Source: UBA2970 sp965221075
GTDB lineage: Bacteria; Verrucomicrobiota; Verrucomicrobiia; Limisphaerales; AAA164-E04
Assembly (NCBI GenBank): GCA_965221075.1
Contig: OZ244865.1
Location: 1,488,001-1,552,000, forward strand
DNA length: 64,000 nt
Direction: 5' to 3'
The notes under the pieces are model-generated. The model did no database searches, was not told the origin of the DNA, and worked only from the letters and a program-made list of their open reading frames with translations. This document shows, in pieces, positions 17,268 through 25,390 of the stretch. The position numbers and the translations under genes are program-made. Every line of letters begins with the position of its first letter. Within the stretch, counting starts at the first letter, position 1.

Positions 17268-20200
17268 ATGAATTTGCTTCGCAGGGTTTCCTTCCGGATG
17301 CCGGGGCTGGCGGCGGCGCTGATCCTGGCCCTGCCCGCCGTTGCCGACACCCGGGGGCCAGACGGTCCCAGGAAGCGGGATAGGGCGGTGGTGGCCGGCT
17401 CCCTGGTCCATTCCCAGCGCCTGGTGGCGCGGCTGGCCGGCTGGCCCGATCCCCAGGCCGCCCAACGCTTCGGCGCCCTGCTGGAGGAGACCGGCGTCGA
17501 AGTGCTCTGGAAGTCCCGGCTGGTGGAAGGCCTGGTGGTCCTCGGGCTGCCGGACAACGGCCATCCCGTGGCCAGCGGGGAGATCTGGGCCGAGACTCCC
17601 CTGGGCGGTGGATCGCTCGAGCGCGGGGCGGTGGTGGAGGAGTGGCGCCGAAGGCTTCTGGACACCTCGCTCTTCTCCTACGTCGAGACGGACGGCTGGA
17701 TCAGGGTCCAGCTGACGCCCGACGACGACGGCTTCGAACAGGATCTGCTGTGGGGGCTCAGGAACCAGCTGGTCGAGGGAGCCGACGTCAATGCCGAGAG
17801 CGCCTGGGATCTGACCACCGGATCGCCCGAGGTGGTCGTGGGGATCCTGGACACGGGCATCCTCTACACCCACAACGAGCTTGTAGGGCAGATTTGGGTC
17901 AATCCGGCGGAGATCCCCGACGACGGAATCGACAACGACGACAACGGCTACGTCGACGACATCCACGGGGTCAACATACCCCTGAACAACGGCGATCCGC
18001 TCGACGACCATGGGCACGGCACCCATGTAGCCGGCATCGTCGGGGCGGCGGCCAACGGGGGAGGCCCGATGGTGGGAGTGGCCTGGCAGGTGCAGATGAT
18101 GGGCCTGAAGGTGCTCACCAGCCAGGGCTTCGGCAGCAGTTCCGGCATCCTGGCGGGCTACGAGTACGGGGTCGAGAACGGCTGCAGGATCATCAACGCC
18201 AGCCTGGGAGGGCCCGTCCGCTCCCAGGCCATGTTCGACGCGATCGCCGCCTCCTTGCGGCGGGGAGTGCTGCTGGTCGCCGCCGCGGGCAACGATGCCA
18301 CGAACAACGACGTCTATCCTTCCTATCCGAACGGCTACGATCTTCCCAACGTGATCAGCGTTGCGGCTATGAACATCTTCGGGGAGCTTGCCGGATTCAG
18401 CAACTACGGGGCCAACACGGTTCACGTGGCGGCACCCGGCGAAGACATCTACTCCCTGGGGATCGAAGGCGACGACGCCTACCAGGTGAACAGCGGCACC
18501 AGCATGGCGGCCCCCTTCGTTTCGGGAGTCGCGACCCTGATTGCCTCCGCCTTCCCCGCCTCGACCCCGACCGAGATTCGCGAACGGATCATCTCCACGG
18601 CGGTGCGTTCTCCCGCCTTCTCCGGCCTAGCCGTCTCTCGAGGCTGGGTCGACGCCTTCGCTGCCCTTGACCTGGAGGGCGACGGGATCCTGGAGAGCAC
18701 CGTCGATCCGCCCTCGGGATCGCTGATCCTGGCGGGAAGGGAGCTGGACATCACAGTGCGGGTCTCGGATTTGTTCGGGATTACCGACGCCGATGTGGCC
18801 GGTACCTTTCCCGCGCTGGGGACGGTGGCCTTCGCCAACGACGGCGTGGATCCCGACGTGCTGGCCGACGACGCGCTCTACACCCTGAGGATCGGCATCC
18901 CGGACCAGGAGGGGCCCTACTCCTTCTCGGTCCGGTCAACCGCCGAGGACAAGGAGGAGTCGATCCTGCGGGTGAGCTACCAGGTGGTCCATCCTCCGGC
19001 CAACGACAACTTCGCCCATGCTTCCAAGCTTCCCAGCGGCGGGACCGGATCCTCCTTCCTGGAGACCACCAGCCTCTTCACCACCATCGAGTGCCTGGAA
19101 CCAGGCGGAGCCATCTGCGACTGCAACGCGGAGGAGCCCGAGCCGCCCGAGGACGAGGACGGCGAGGAGGCGCCCGAGCCGGTTCCCTGCAACAGGATCG
19201 AGCCCTACCATGCGGAGCAGCCCCTCTCCGATCACAGCCTCTGGTGGAGCTGGACCGCCTCCGAGGACGCCGAAGTCTTGGTCAGCACCCTGGGCAGCGA
19301 CTTCGACACGGTTCTGGCGATCTACACCGGCAGCGAGCTGGGGAGCCTGGAGGAGGTCGCCTCGTCCGACAATGTCGGCACCTCCTCGCAGTCCTACCTG
19401 ACCTTCCCGGCCGATGAGGGAGTCTCCTACCGGATCGCGGTGGCCGGTGTCGAGACAGGCGACTTTGGCACCGTGCGGCTCCAGCTGTATCCCGGGGGGA
19501 TGCTGGACGAGATCCCGCCCCAGGTCGCCGTGGACGAGCCCGCAAGCGGCCTGGTCCAGCACGAGAACCGGGTGTCGCTGCGGGGGACCTCCCGGGATCC
19601 GGGCCCCAACGCCACCGGGGTGGAGTCGGTGCAGCTGCGGATCAACGACGGGGTGATCGCCACGTACGCGGACGGCACCGAGGAGTGGACCGCCAGCATC
19701 TTCCTGCTGGCAGGCGAGAACCGGATCTCGGTGCTGGCCCACGACTACGTCGGAAACGTCTCCCCCTCGGAGACGGTGGTGGTGAACTACATCCCCAAGG
19801 CTCCCCCCCACGACCACTTCTACAGCGCCAGGCGGCTGGAGGGCGTCGAGGGCGAGCTCCGCGACAACAACAGCACGGCCACCCGCCAGGAGGGCGAGCC
19901 TTTTCACAGCGAGACCCGGGGGGGGCATTCCCTGTGGTACGCCTACACTCCGGAGACCGACGGGCTGCTGGATCTGGAGGTGACCTACGCCGACTTCGAT
20001 CCGGTCCTGGCCCTCTACACCGGCGACCGGGTCGGCGATCTGGAGCTGGTGGCCAACAACGACGACCGGAACGAGGAGTCCCGCCTGAGCGCCCTCTCCG
20101 AGCCGGTCCGGGGCGGGGTCGCCTACCACCTGGCCCTGGACGGCTACTCGGGCGCCTCGGGATCGCTGAGGATGTCCTGGAATCTGGAGACGGGAACCGT

Positions 20201-21014
20201 ATACCGGCTGGGGCTGCAGAGCGATCCGGGAGGCCGGGTGAGCCGGGAGCCGGGCCTGGTGCTGGGCGGCAGGGCCATCCTGCTGCGGGCCCTTCCCGAG
20301 CCCGGCTACGTGTTCGCGGGATGGGAAGGCACACTGGAGGCACTGGACAATCCTCTTCCGGTCCGGCCGGACTCCGATCTGGCGCTGCGGGCCCGCTTCG
20401 TCCCCGATCTGGACGACGACTTCGAGGGGGAACCCGCCTCCGGGCTGGACTACAGCTCCGAAGGCGCTCCCTGGGAGCGGGGTGCGGCTGTAGACGGCCC
20501 CGCCCTGCTGGGGGGCGGCTCGGCCCGCTCGGGCGCTGTCTCCGACCTGGAGAGCAGCGTGATGCGGCTGAGGACCCAGACGCCCGGAGGCCCGGGCCGC
20601 TTCCACTACCGGGTCAGCTCCGAGGAGGGCTGGGACCATTTCGAGTTCCGGCTCAACGGAGCCCTGCTGCTGCGGGAGTCGGGGGACGTCTCCTGGAGAG
20701 ACTTCCAGTTCGAGATGCCCGAGGGGGAGAACGTGCTCGAGTGGACCTACGCCAAGGACAACGCCCAGTCCTGGGGGGAGGACGCCGCCTATGTGGACAA
20801 CCTGTTCCTGCCCCGCGGGGACATGGCGGGTCCGGAGCTGCCCCTGTCCATCTCCGGGGAGCCGAACCGGGTCTACACCATCGAGGCCTCGACGGACCTG
20901 CAGGAATGGCAGGCCTGGCAGGTGGAGGAGGCAGGCTCCGACGGCCTGATCCGCTTCCGGGTGCCCGAATACCTCGAGGAGGGCCTCCGCTTCTACCGGG
21001 CGGTCCTCTGGTGA
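17268..21014 (+). CDS. Secreted subtilisin-family (S8) serine peptidase with PPC-like, InlB-repeat-like and C-terminal FYR modules
   Basis: 1248 residues. The signal peptide is at ~residues 5-26 and a propeptide-like region runs to about 165. The catalytic triad is visible: Asp195 (GILDTGI), His250 (DHGHGTHVAGI) and Ser412 (NSGTSMAAPF), with the oxyanion Asn in AAAGND. The peptidase domain is followed by two pre-peptidase C-terminal-like domains (from ANDNFAHASKLP and from HDHFYSARRLEG). An InlB-type repeat (GYVFAGWEGTLEALDN), a lectin-like beta domain (~1050-1190) and the terminal module (YTIEASTDLQEWQAW, FYRAVLW) complete it. It should degrade proteins outside the cell or process the other exported proteins of this operon. 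The last 4 bases overlap the coaE start. Confidence 0.93.
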   Translation: MNLLRRVSFRMPGLAAALILALPAVADTRGPDGPRKRDRAVVAGSLVHSQRLVARLAGWPDPQAAQRFGALLEETGVEVLWKSRLVEGLVVLGLPDNGHPVASGEIWAETPLGGGSLERGAVVEEWRRRLLDTSLFSYVETDGWIRVQLTPDDDGFEQDLLWGLRNQLVEGADVNAESAWDLTTGSPEVVVGILDTGILYTHNELVGQIWVNPAEIPDDGIDNDDNGYVDDIHGVNIPLNNGDPLDDHGHGTHVAGIVGAAANGGGPMVGVAWQVQMMGLKVLTSQGFGSSSGILAGYEYGVENGCRIINASLGGPVRSQAMFDAIAASLRRGVLLVAAAGNDATNNDVYPSYPNGYDLPNVISVAAMNIFGELAGFSNYGANTVHVAAPGEDIYSLGIEGDDAYQVNSGTSMAAPFVSGVATLIASAFPASTPTEIRERIISTAVRSPAFSGLAVSRGWVDAFAALDLEGDGILESTVDPPSGSLILAGRELDITVRVSDLFGITDADVAGTFPALGTVAFANDGVDPDVLADDALYTLRIGIPDQEGPYSFSVRSTAEDKEESILRVSYQVVHPPANDNFAHASKLPSGGTGSSFLETTSLFTTIECLEPGGAICDCNAEEPEPPEDEDGEEAPEPVPCNRIEPYHAEQPLSDHSLWWSWTASEDAEVLVSTLGSDFDTVLAIYTGSELGSLEEVASSDNVGTSSQSYLTFPADEGVSYRIAVAGVETGDFGTVRLQLYPGGMLDEIPPQVAVDEPASGLVQHENRVSLRGTSRDPGPNATGVESVQLRINDGVIATYADGTEEWTASIFLLAGENRISVLAHDYVGNVSPSETVVVNYIPKAPPHDHFYSARRLEGVEGELRDNNSTATRQEGEPFHSETRGGHSLWYAYTPETDGLLDLEVTYADFDPVLALYTGDRVGDLELVANNDDRNEESRLSALSEPVRGGVAYHLALDGYSGASGSLRMSWNLETGTVYRLGLQSDPGGRVSREPGLVLGGRAILLRALPEPGYVFAGWEGTLEALDNPLPVRPDSDLALRARFVPDLDDDFEGEPASGLDYSSEGAPWERGAAVDGPALLGGGSARSGAVSDLESSVMRLRTQTPGGPGRFHYRVSSEEGWDHFEFRLNGALLLRESGDVSWRDFQFEMPEGENVLEWTYAKDNAQSWGEDAAYVDNLFLPRGDMAGPELPLSISGEPNRVYTIEASTDLQEWQAWQVEEAGSDGLIRFRVPEYLEEGLRFYRAVLW

Positions 21015-21646
21015 GCCGAATCCCTCCCTCCTCCCGGAGGAAGCCGGTGGGGCTGACCGGGGGCGTCGGGATGGGGAAGAGCTTCCTGGCGGCGGAGTTC
21101 GCCCGGAGAGGCCATCCGGTGATCGACTCCGACGATATCGCCCGCCGGGTGGTCCGGGAGGACGCCATGGCGCTCGGGGAGATCCGCGACGCCTTCGGTT
21201 CCGGGGTGTTCGGCTCCCAGGGGCGGCTGGACCGCCGGGCCCTGGCGGAGCGGGTGTTCTCCAGTAAGGAGGAGATGCGCCGGCTGGAGGCCATCCTGCA
21301 TCCCCGGATCCGCCGCCGGTGGCGGGAGTGGGTCCGGGAGAAGTCCGGGACCGGGCGTGGACCGGCGCTGGTGGTGATCCCCCTGCTCTACGAGGTGGAG
21401 GCGCAGGGGGAGTTCTCGCTGGTTCTGTGCGCGGCCTGCGGCACGGAGGAGCAGCGCGGGCGCCTACTGGCAAGGGGCTGGAGCCGGCGGCACGCCGCCG
21501 AGAGGATCGCCGCCCAGATGGACATCGGCGAGAAGATGGCCCGGGCAGACCGGGTCCTGTGGACTGGATGCTCCCGGGAGATGGCCCTCGAGCAGGCGGC
21601 GAGGCTCTCCGCGGAGCTGTCCGAAGAGGAGGGACGGCCGTCATGA
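21011..21646 (+). CDS. coaE: Dephospho-CoA kinase
   Basis: 211 residues, GTG start overlapping the subtilase stop (GTGA). It catalyses the last step of coenzyme A synthesis, ATP-dependent 3'-phosphorylation of dephospho-CoA. The P-loop GLTGGVGMGKSFLAAEF (residues ~14-30), VIDSDDIARRVV and HPRIRRRW are family motifs, and length is normal. The coupling to a secreted peptidase upstream and a ClpX-like gene downstream (overlap 4 bases) is unusual and probably reflects compact packing rather than shared function. Confidence 0.9.
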   Translation: MSRIPPSSRRKPVGLTGGVGMGKSFLAAEFARRGHPVIDSDDIARRVVREDAMALGEIRDAFGSGVFGSQGRLDRRALAERVFSSKEEMRRLEAILHPRIRRRWREWVREKSGTGRGPALVVIPLLYEVEAQGEFSLVLCAACGTEEQRGRLLARGWSRRHAAERIAAQMDIGEKMARADRVLWTGCSREMALEQAARLSAELSEEEGRPS

Positions 21647-23172
21647 AGCCCGAGGAGCTGCAGAAGAAGCTCAACGAGATGATGCAGCAGGCGCTCTCCG
21701 GCTTCCCGGCCCGATCCGGGCCGGAGAAGGAGGAGTCGGCGCCCGCCGAGGAGAAGCGCCGGGAGGCCTTCTCGTTCCGGTTCCTGCCCCGGGAGATCAA
21801 GGAGTATCTCGACCGCTTCGTGATCCGACAGGACGAGGCCAAGAAGGTGCTCAGCGTCGCCCTCTGCGACCACTACCACCACGCCCAGATGGCCCTCCAG
21901 GGAAGGAGCCTGCCCAACTACGCCAAGCAGAACATCCTGCTTCTGGGGCCCACCGGGGTGGGCAAGACCTACCTGGTGCGCAGCCTGGCCGAGCTGATCG
22001 GGGTTCCCTTCGTCAAGGGGGACGCCACCAAGTTCACCGAGACCGGCTACGTTGGGGGCGATGTCGAGGATCTGGTCCGGGAGCTCTACCGCCTGGCCGA
22101 CGGGGACATGGAGCGGGCCCGCTTCGGGATCGTGTACATCGACGAGATCGACAAGATCTCCCGCAGCCAGGACCAGATGGGCAGGGACGTCAGCGGGCGC
22201 GGGGTGCAGACCAACCTGCTGCGGCTGATGGAGGAGACCGATGTCGCGGTGCGCTCCCAGCAGGACGTGGCGGGCCAGATCCAGGCGATGATCAATCCCG
22301 GCGGCTCGGGCGACAGAGCCAACCACATCAACACCCGCCACATCCTGTTCATCGTCAGCGGGGCCTTCGAGGGGCTGGAGGAGATCGTCCGCAAGAGGCT
22401 GGACGACGCGGCGATCGGGTTCGCCGCGCTTCCGGGGAGGGCCCCGGAGGACTCCGGCTGGCTGGAGCGGGCCGAGACCGAGGATCTGATCCGCTTCGGC
22501 TTCGAGCCCGAGTTCGCCGGACGCCTCCCGGTGCGGGTGGTGTGCCAGTCCCTGGACGAGGACGACCTCCTGGCCATCCTGCAGACCAGCGAGGGCAGCA
22601 TCCTGCGCCAGTACAAGGCCGACTTCGAGGGCTACGGGATCGAGGCCGTCTTCACCGATGGGGCCCTGCGGGCCATCGCCGAGCGGGCCGCCCGGGAGAA
22701 GACCGGGGCCCGGGGGCTGATGACCGTCTGCGAGCGGATCCTCCGCAACTACAAGTTCGAGCTCTCGGGCACCAGCATCGGCCGCCTGGAGGTCACCGAG
22801 GAGCTGATCCGGGATCCGGAAGGGCGCCTCCGGGATCTGCTGCGGAAGGCCGAGGATCCCCGGGTGCGGGAGGCCCGGACGGCCCTCGAGGGCTATGTCG
22901 AGTCGTTCCGCAGGGAGCACGGCCTGCAGCTGCGCTTCTCGGCCGAGGCCCTGCTGCAGCTGAGGGAGCTGGCCGTCCGGGCGGAGGCCGATCTGGAGCC
23001 GTTCTGCCGTGAGCGCTTCGCCGACTACCAGTTCGGCCTGCGGCTGATCTCCCAGAACACCGGCCAGAAGGAGTTCCCCATCGGGGCCTCCGCGGTGGAG
23101 GACCCCGAGAAGGTCCTGAGCCAGTGGGTGGTGACCAGCTACCGGGAACCGGAAGAGGAGGGCGGGAAATGA
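21643..23172 (+). CDS. ClpX-like AAA+ unfoldase lacking the N-terminal zinc-binding domain
   Basis: 509 residues. Walker A GPTGVGKT (102-109), pore loop GYVG (135-138), Walker B with D167/E168 in VYIDEID, an IGF loop (258-260) of the kind that docks on ClpP, and the sensor/arginine-finger segment FAGRLPV (R294) are all present, in ClpX order. The Cys4 zinc domain of ordinary ClpX (~60 residues with CxxC pairs) is absent; the N-terminus is instead charged and probably flexible. A C-terminal extension of ~100 residues beyond the usual ClpX end contains EFPIGASAVEDP. It is likely to work with ClpP but to choose substrates differently. No clpP is in the window, and whether a canonical clpX exists elsewhere is unknown. 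Confidence 0.88.
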   Translation: MKPEELQKKLNEMMQQALSGFPARSGPEKEESAPAEEKRREAFSFRFLPREIKEYLDRFVIRQDEAKKVLSVALCDHYHHAQMALQGRSLPNYAKQNILLLGPTGVGKTYLVRSLAELIGVPFVKGDATKFTETGYVGGDVEDLVRELYRLADGDMERARFGIVYIDEIDKISRSQDQMGRDVSGRGVQTNLLRLMEETDVAVRSQQDVAGQIQAMINPGGSGDRANHINTRHILFIVSGAFEGLEEIVRKRLDDAAIGFAALPGRAPEDSGWLERAETEDLIRFGFEPEFAGRLPVRVVCQSLDEDDLLAILQTSEGSILRQYKADFEGYGIEAVFTDGALRAIAERAAREKTGARGLMTVCERILRNYKFELSGTSIGRLEVTEELIRDPEGRLRDLLRKAEDPRVREARTALEGYVESFRREHGLQLRFSAEALLQLRELAVRAEADLEPFCRERFADYQFGLRLISQNTGQKEFPIGASAVEDPEKVLSQWVVTSYREPEEEGGK

Positions 23173-23193
23173 GACCGTGACTCCCATTCGGCT

Positions 23194-23222
23194 TTGATTC
23201 CCCCCAGCATCTGGTTTATCTT
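23194..23222 (+). promoter_or_regulatory. Candidate promoter for the tol operon
   Basis: TTGATT (23194-23199), 17-base spacer, TATCTT (23217-23222), 35 bases before the tolQ ATG. This is the first AT-containing stretch after the clpX-like stop. The match to a sigma-70 promoter is moderate. Confidence 0.35.
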
Positions 23223-23257
23223 GTAGAGGCCGCCGAAAGGCGTCTCTCCGTCCATAG

Positions 23258-24013
23258 ATGAATCCGCTGCTGATGTCTTCCGAGTTCCAGTTGATCTTCG
23301 TATGGGACGAGTCCCGTCCGGAGGGGAAGGCGATCATCGCGATCCTGGTCCTCTTCTCCATCTTCGCCTGGTCGGTGATGGCCTCCAAGGGCTTCCAGAT
23401 GCGGCGCGCCCGCCGCCTCAACCGCCAGTTCCACCAGGAGTACCGCAGCCAGAACCGGCTCCTGGGGCTGTTCGACCGCAACATCCCGGTGGCCGGATGC
23501 CCCCTCTACACCATCTACCTGGCCGGCTGCGCCGAGCTGAAGAAGGGGATCCTCAGGGCCCGCACGGTCTCCGACTTCAAGGCGGTCGATCCCGACCCGC
23601 CTGCCGATCCGCCGGAGGGAGGGGCGGGCAGCGTCAACCTGCGCAGCATCGAGCATGTCAAGCGGGCCCTGGAGCGCTCGGTGGCCGAGGAATCGCTCAA
23701 GCTGGAGTCCAACCTCATCCTTCTGGCCATCGCGGTCAGCGGCGCCCCCTTCCTGGGACTGCTGGGCACCGTCTGGGGGGTGATGAGCACCTTTGCCGGT
23801 GTGGCCCAGGAAGGCAGCGCCGATCTGGCCACCATGGCTCCCGGAGTGGCCGGGGCCCTGGTGACCACCGTGGCCGGCCTGCTGGTCGCGATCCCCTCCA
23901 TGTTCGGGTACAACTGGCTGCTTCACTCCCTGCGGGTGCTCTCGGTCGACATGGACAACTACGCCTACGAGCTGGTATCGCGCATGGAGATCGACTTCCT
24001 GAAGGACGACTGA
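23258..24013 (+). CDS. tolQ: TolQ/MotA/ExbB-family proton channel
   Basis: 251 residues with membrane segments at about residues 28-46, 148-170 and 190-213. The GTVWGVMSTFAGVAQ and ATMAPGVAGALVTTVAGLLVAIP segments are the family's hallmark helices. Together with TolR it converts the proton gradient into force on TolA. The downstream gene order R-A-B-Pal marks it as TolQ rather than ExbB. An ATG starts the frame 85 bases after the ClpX-like stop, behind a candidate promoter. Confidence 0.9.
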   Translation: MNPLLMSSEFQLIFVWDESRPEGKAIIAILVLFSIFAWSVMASKGFQMRRARRLNRQFHQEYRSQNRLLGLFDRNIPVAGCPLYTIYLAGCAELKKGILRARTVSDFKAVDPDPPADPPEGGAGSVNLRSIEHVKRALERSVAEESLKLESNLILLAIAVSGAPFLGLLGTVWGVMSTFAGVAQEGSADLATMAPGVAGALVTTVAGLLVAIPSMFGYNWLLHSLRVLSVDMDNYAYELVSRMEIDFLKDD

Positions 24014-24435
24014 TGCGGCGGTTCTCCCAGAAGCACCAGCTGGCCACCCTGAGCGACATCAACGTCACCCCGCTCCTGGATCTCTCCTTCGTCCTCCTGA
24101 TCATCTTCATGATCACCACTCCGCTGCTGGAGCAGGGTGTCACCCTGGAGCTGCCCGGAGGGGGATCTCCCGACGACGCCCCCATCGACCGGGATCGAAT
24201 CCACACGGTGGACATCACTCCTGGGGGAGCCTACCTGTACCGCGGCCAGCAGGCGTCGCTGGAGGAGCTGGAGAGCCTCCTGAGCGAGGCCATCCAGGCC
24301 GATCCCGATCTGATCGTCTACGCCCGGGTCGACACCAGCGCCCGCTGGGGGAGCATCTTCCCCCTCCAGGACATGTGCGGCCGCATAGGCGTCTCCACCT
24401 TCTCCTACCGGTCCAATCCGGATCTGGAGCCATGA
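24013..24435 (+). CDS. tolR: TolR/ExbD-family protein
   Basis: 140 residues, starting in the TGATG overlap with tolQ. A short cytoplasmic part with SDINVTPLLDLSFVLLIIFM contains the conserved Asp within the single membrane helix (D23, the proton-path residue of the family). A periplasmic domain (about 45-140) follows. It acts with TolQ in the inner membrane. The Tol gene context decides TolR over ExbD. Confidence 0.9.
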   Translation: MRRFSQKHQLATLSDINVTPLLDLSFVLLIIFMITTPLLEQGVTLELPGGGSPDDAPIDRDRIHTVDITPGGAYLYRGQQASLEELESLLSEAIQADPDLIVYARVDTSARWGSIFPLQDMCGRIGVSTFSYRSNPDLEP

Positions 24436-24496
24436 GGCCGGAGCCCCTCCCATCCTTCCAGCGGTCCCCGCAGGTCCGGGGCTCCCGAGCCTGTCC

Positions 24497-25390
24497 ATGA
24501 GGACGCAAGGAAAGTTCCTGTTCACCTCGCTGCTGGCGCACGCCGGAATCCTGGTGGCCCTGCTCCTCTCCTCGACGCTGCTGGTTCCCGAGGAGAAGCC
24601 GGAGCCCCGGCAGATGCGCGTGGTCTCCTCGGCGGCCCTGGATGCCGCTCTCAGCCCACCGGCGCCTCCTCCTGCTCCCGAGCCGGCCCCCCGGCCCCAG
24701 CCCCTCCCGGAGCCGAAGCCCGAGCCCCGGCCCGAACCGAAGCCGAAGCCCGAACCCAAGCCCGAGCCCAAGCCTGTCTCCAAGCCGTCGCCAAAACCCA
24801 AGCCCGCCCCCAAGCCCGAGCCGACGCCCAAGCCCAAGCCCAAGCCTGTAGCCAAGCCAGCGCCGAAGCCCGAACCCAGGCCCAAGATCGAGATCAGCCT
24901 GGACCGGAAGAGTTCGGAACAGGAAAGGGCCGATCCCAAGCAGGAGGAACGCAGGCGCCAGGCCGAGGAGCGGAAGAGGAAGGAGGCCCGGGAGGCGGCC
25001 CGCAAGCGCAAGGAGGCGCTGGAGCGCTCCCTCGAAACCCTGGGGGAGGGGATTTCCAGGGAGAGCAGGTTGAGCGCCGCCCCGCTCTCCAGCTCCACCA
25101 TCAGCCAGTGCCTGGGAAAAATCAGGACCGCATACGACAATGCCTGGATCAAGCCCATGGGATCCACCGCGTCCGGTTCGGTGGTCGCCGTGGAAGTGGT
25201 TCTCGGGGAGGACGGGAGCGTGTCGGCGACGATCAAGAAGTCCTCGGGGGACGATTCGCTGGACAAGTCGGTCAGGGACGCTCTCGGACGGGTGAGGAAG
25301 ATCGACGTCAAGCCTCCCCAGGGGGCCTCCAGGCAGGACAGGACCTTCGTCATCAACTTCAACCTGAGGGACGGACGCATCACCCAATGA
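24497..25390 (+). CDS. tolA: TolA-like (TonB-family) energy-transducing protein
   Basis: 297 residues. One N-terminal membrane helix (LFTSLLAHAGILVALLLSS, residues 8-26) is followed by a Pro-Lys-Glu repeat region (about 50-135, PKPEPKPEPKP-like) long enough to span the periplasm. A charged helix (RRRQAEERKRKEAREAARK) then leads to a C-terminal TonB/TolA-type domain (~195-297, with VVAVEVVLGEDGSVSATI). The protein carries TolQR-derived force to the outer-membrane Pal/TolB pair. TolA versus TonB rests on context. Confidence 0.85.
   Translation: MRTQGKFLFTSLLAHAGILVALLLSSTLLVPEEKPEPRQMRVVSSAALDAALSPPAPPPAPEPAPRPQPLPEPKPEPRPEPKPKPEPKPEPKPVSKPSPKPKPAPKPEPTPKPKPKPVAKPAPKPEPRPKIEISLDRKSSEQERADPKQEERRRQAEERKRKEAREAARKRKEALERSLETLGEGISRESRLSAAPLSSSTISQCLGKIRTAYDNAWIKPMGSTASGSVVAVEVVLGEDGSVSATIKKSSGDDSLDKSVRDALGRVRKIDVKPPQGASRQDRTFVINFNLRDGRITQ

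Noticed and set aside
11042..21014. PEP-CTERM-type sorting tails on the exported proteins (because an exosortase is present)
   Set aside because: None of the four proteins ends in a short motif plus membrane helix plus Arg cluster; they end in the FYR-type module or a charged tail.
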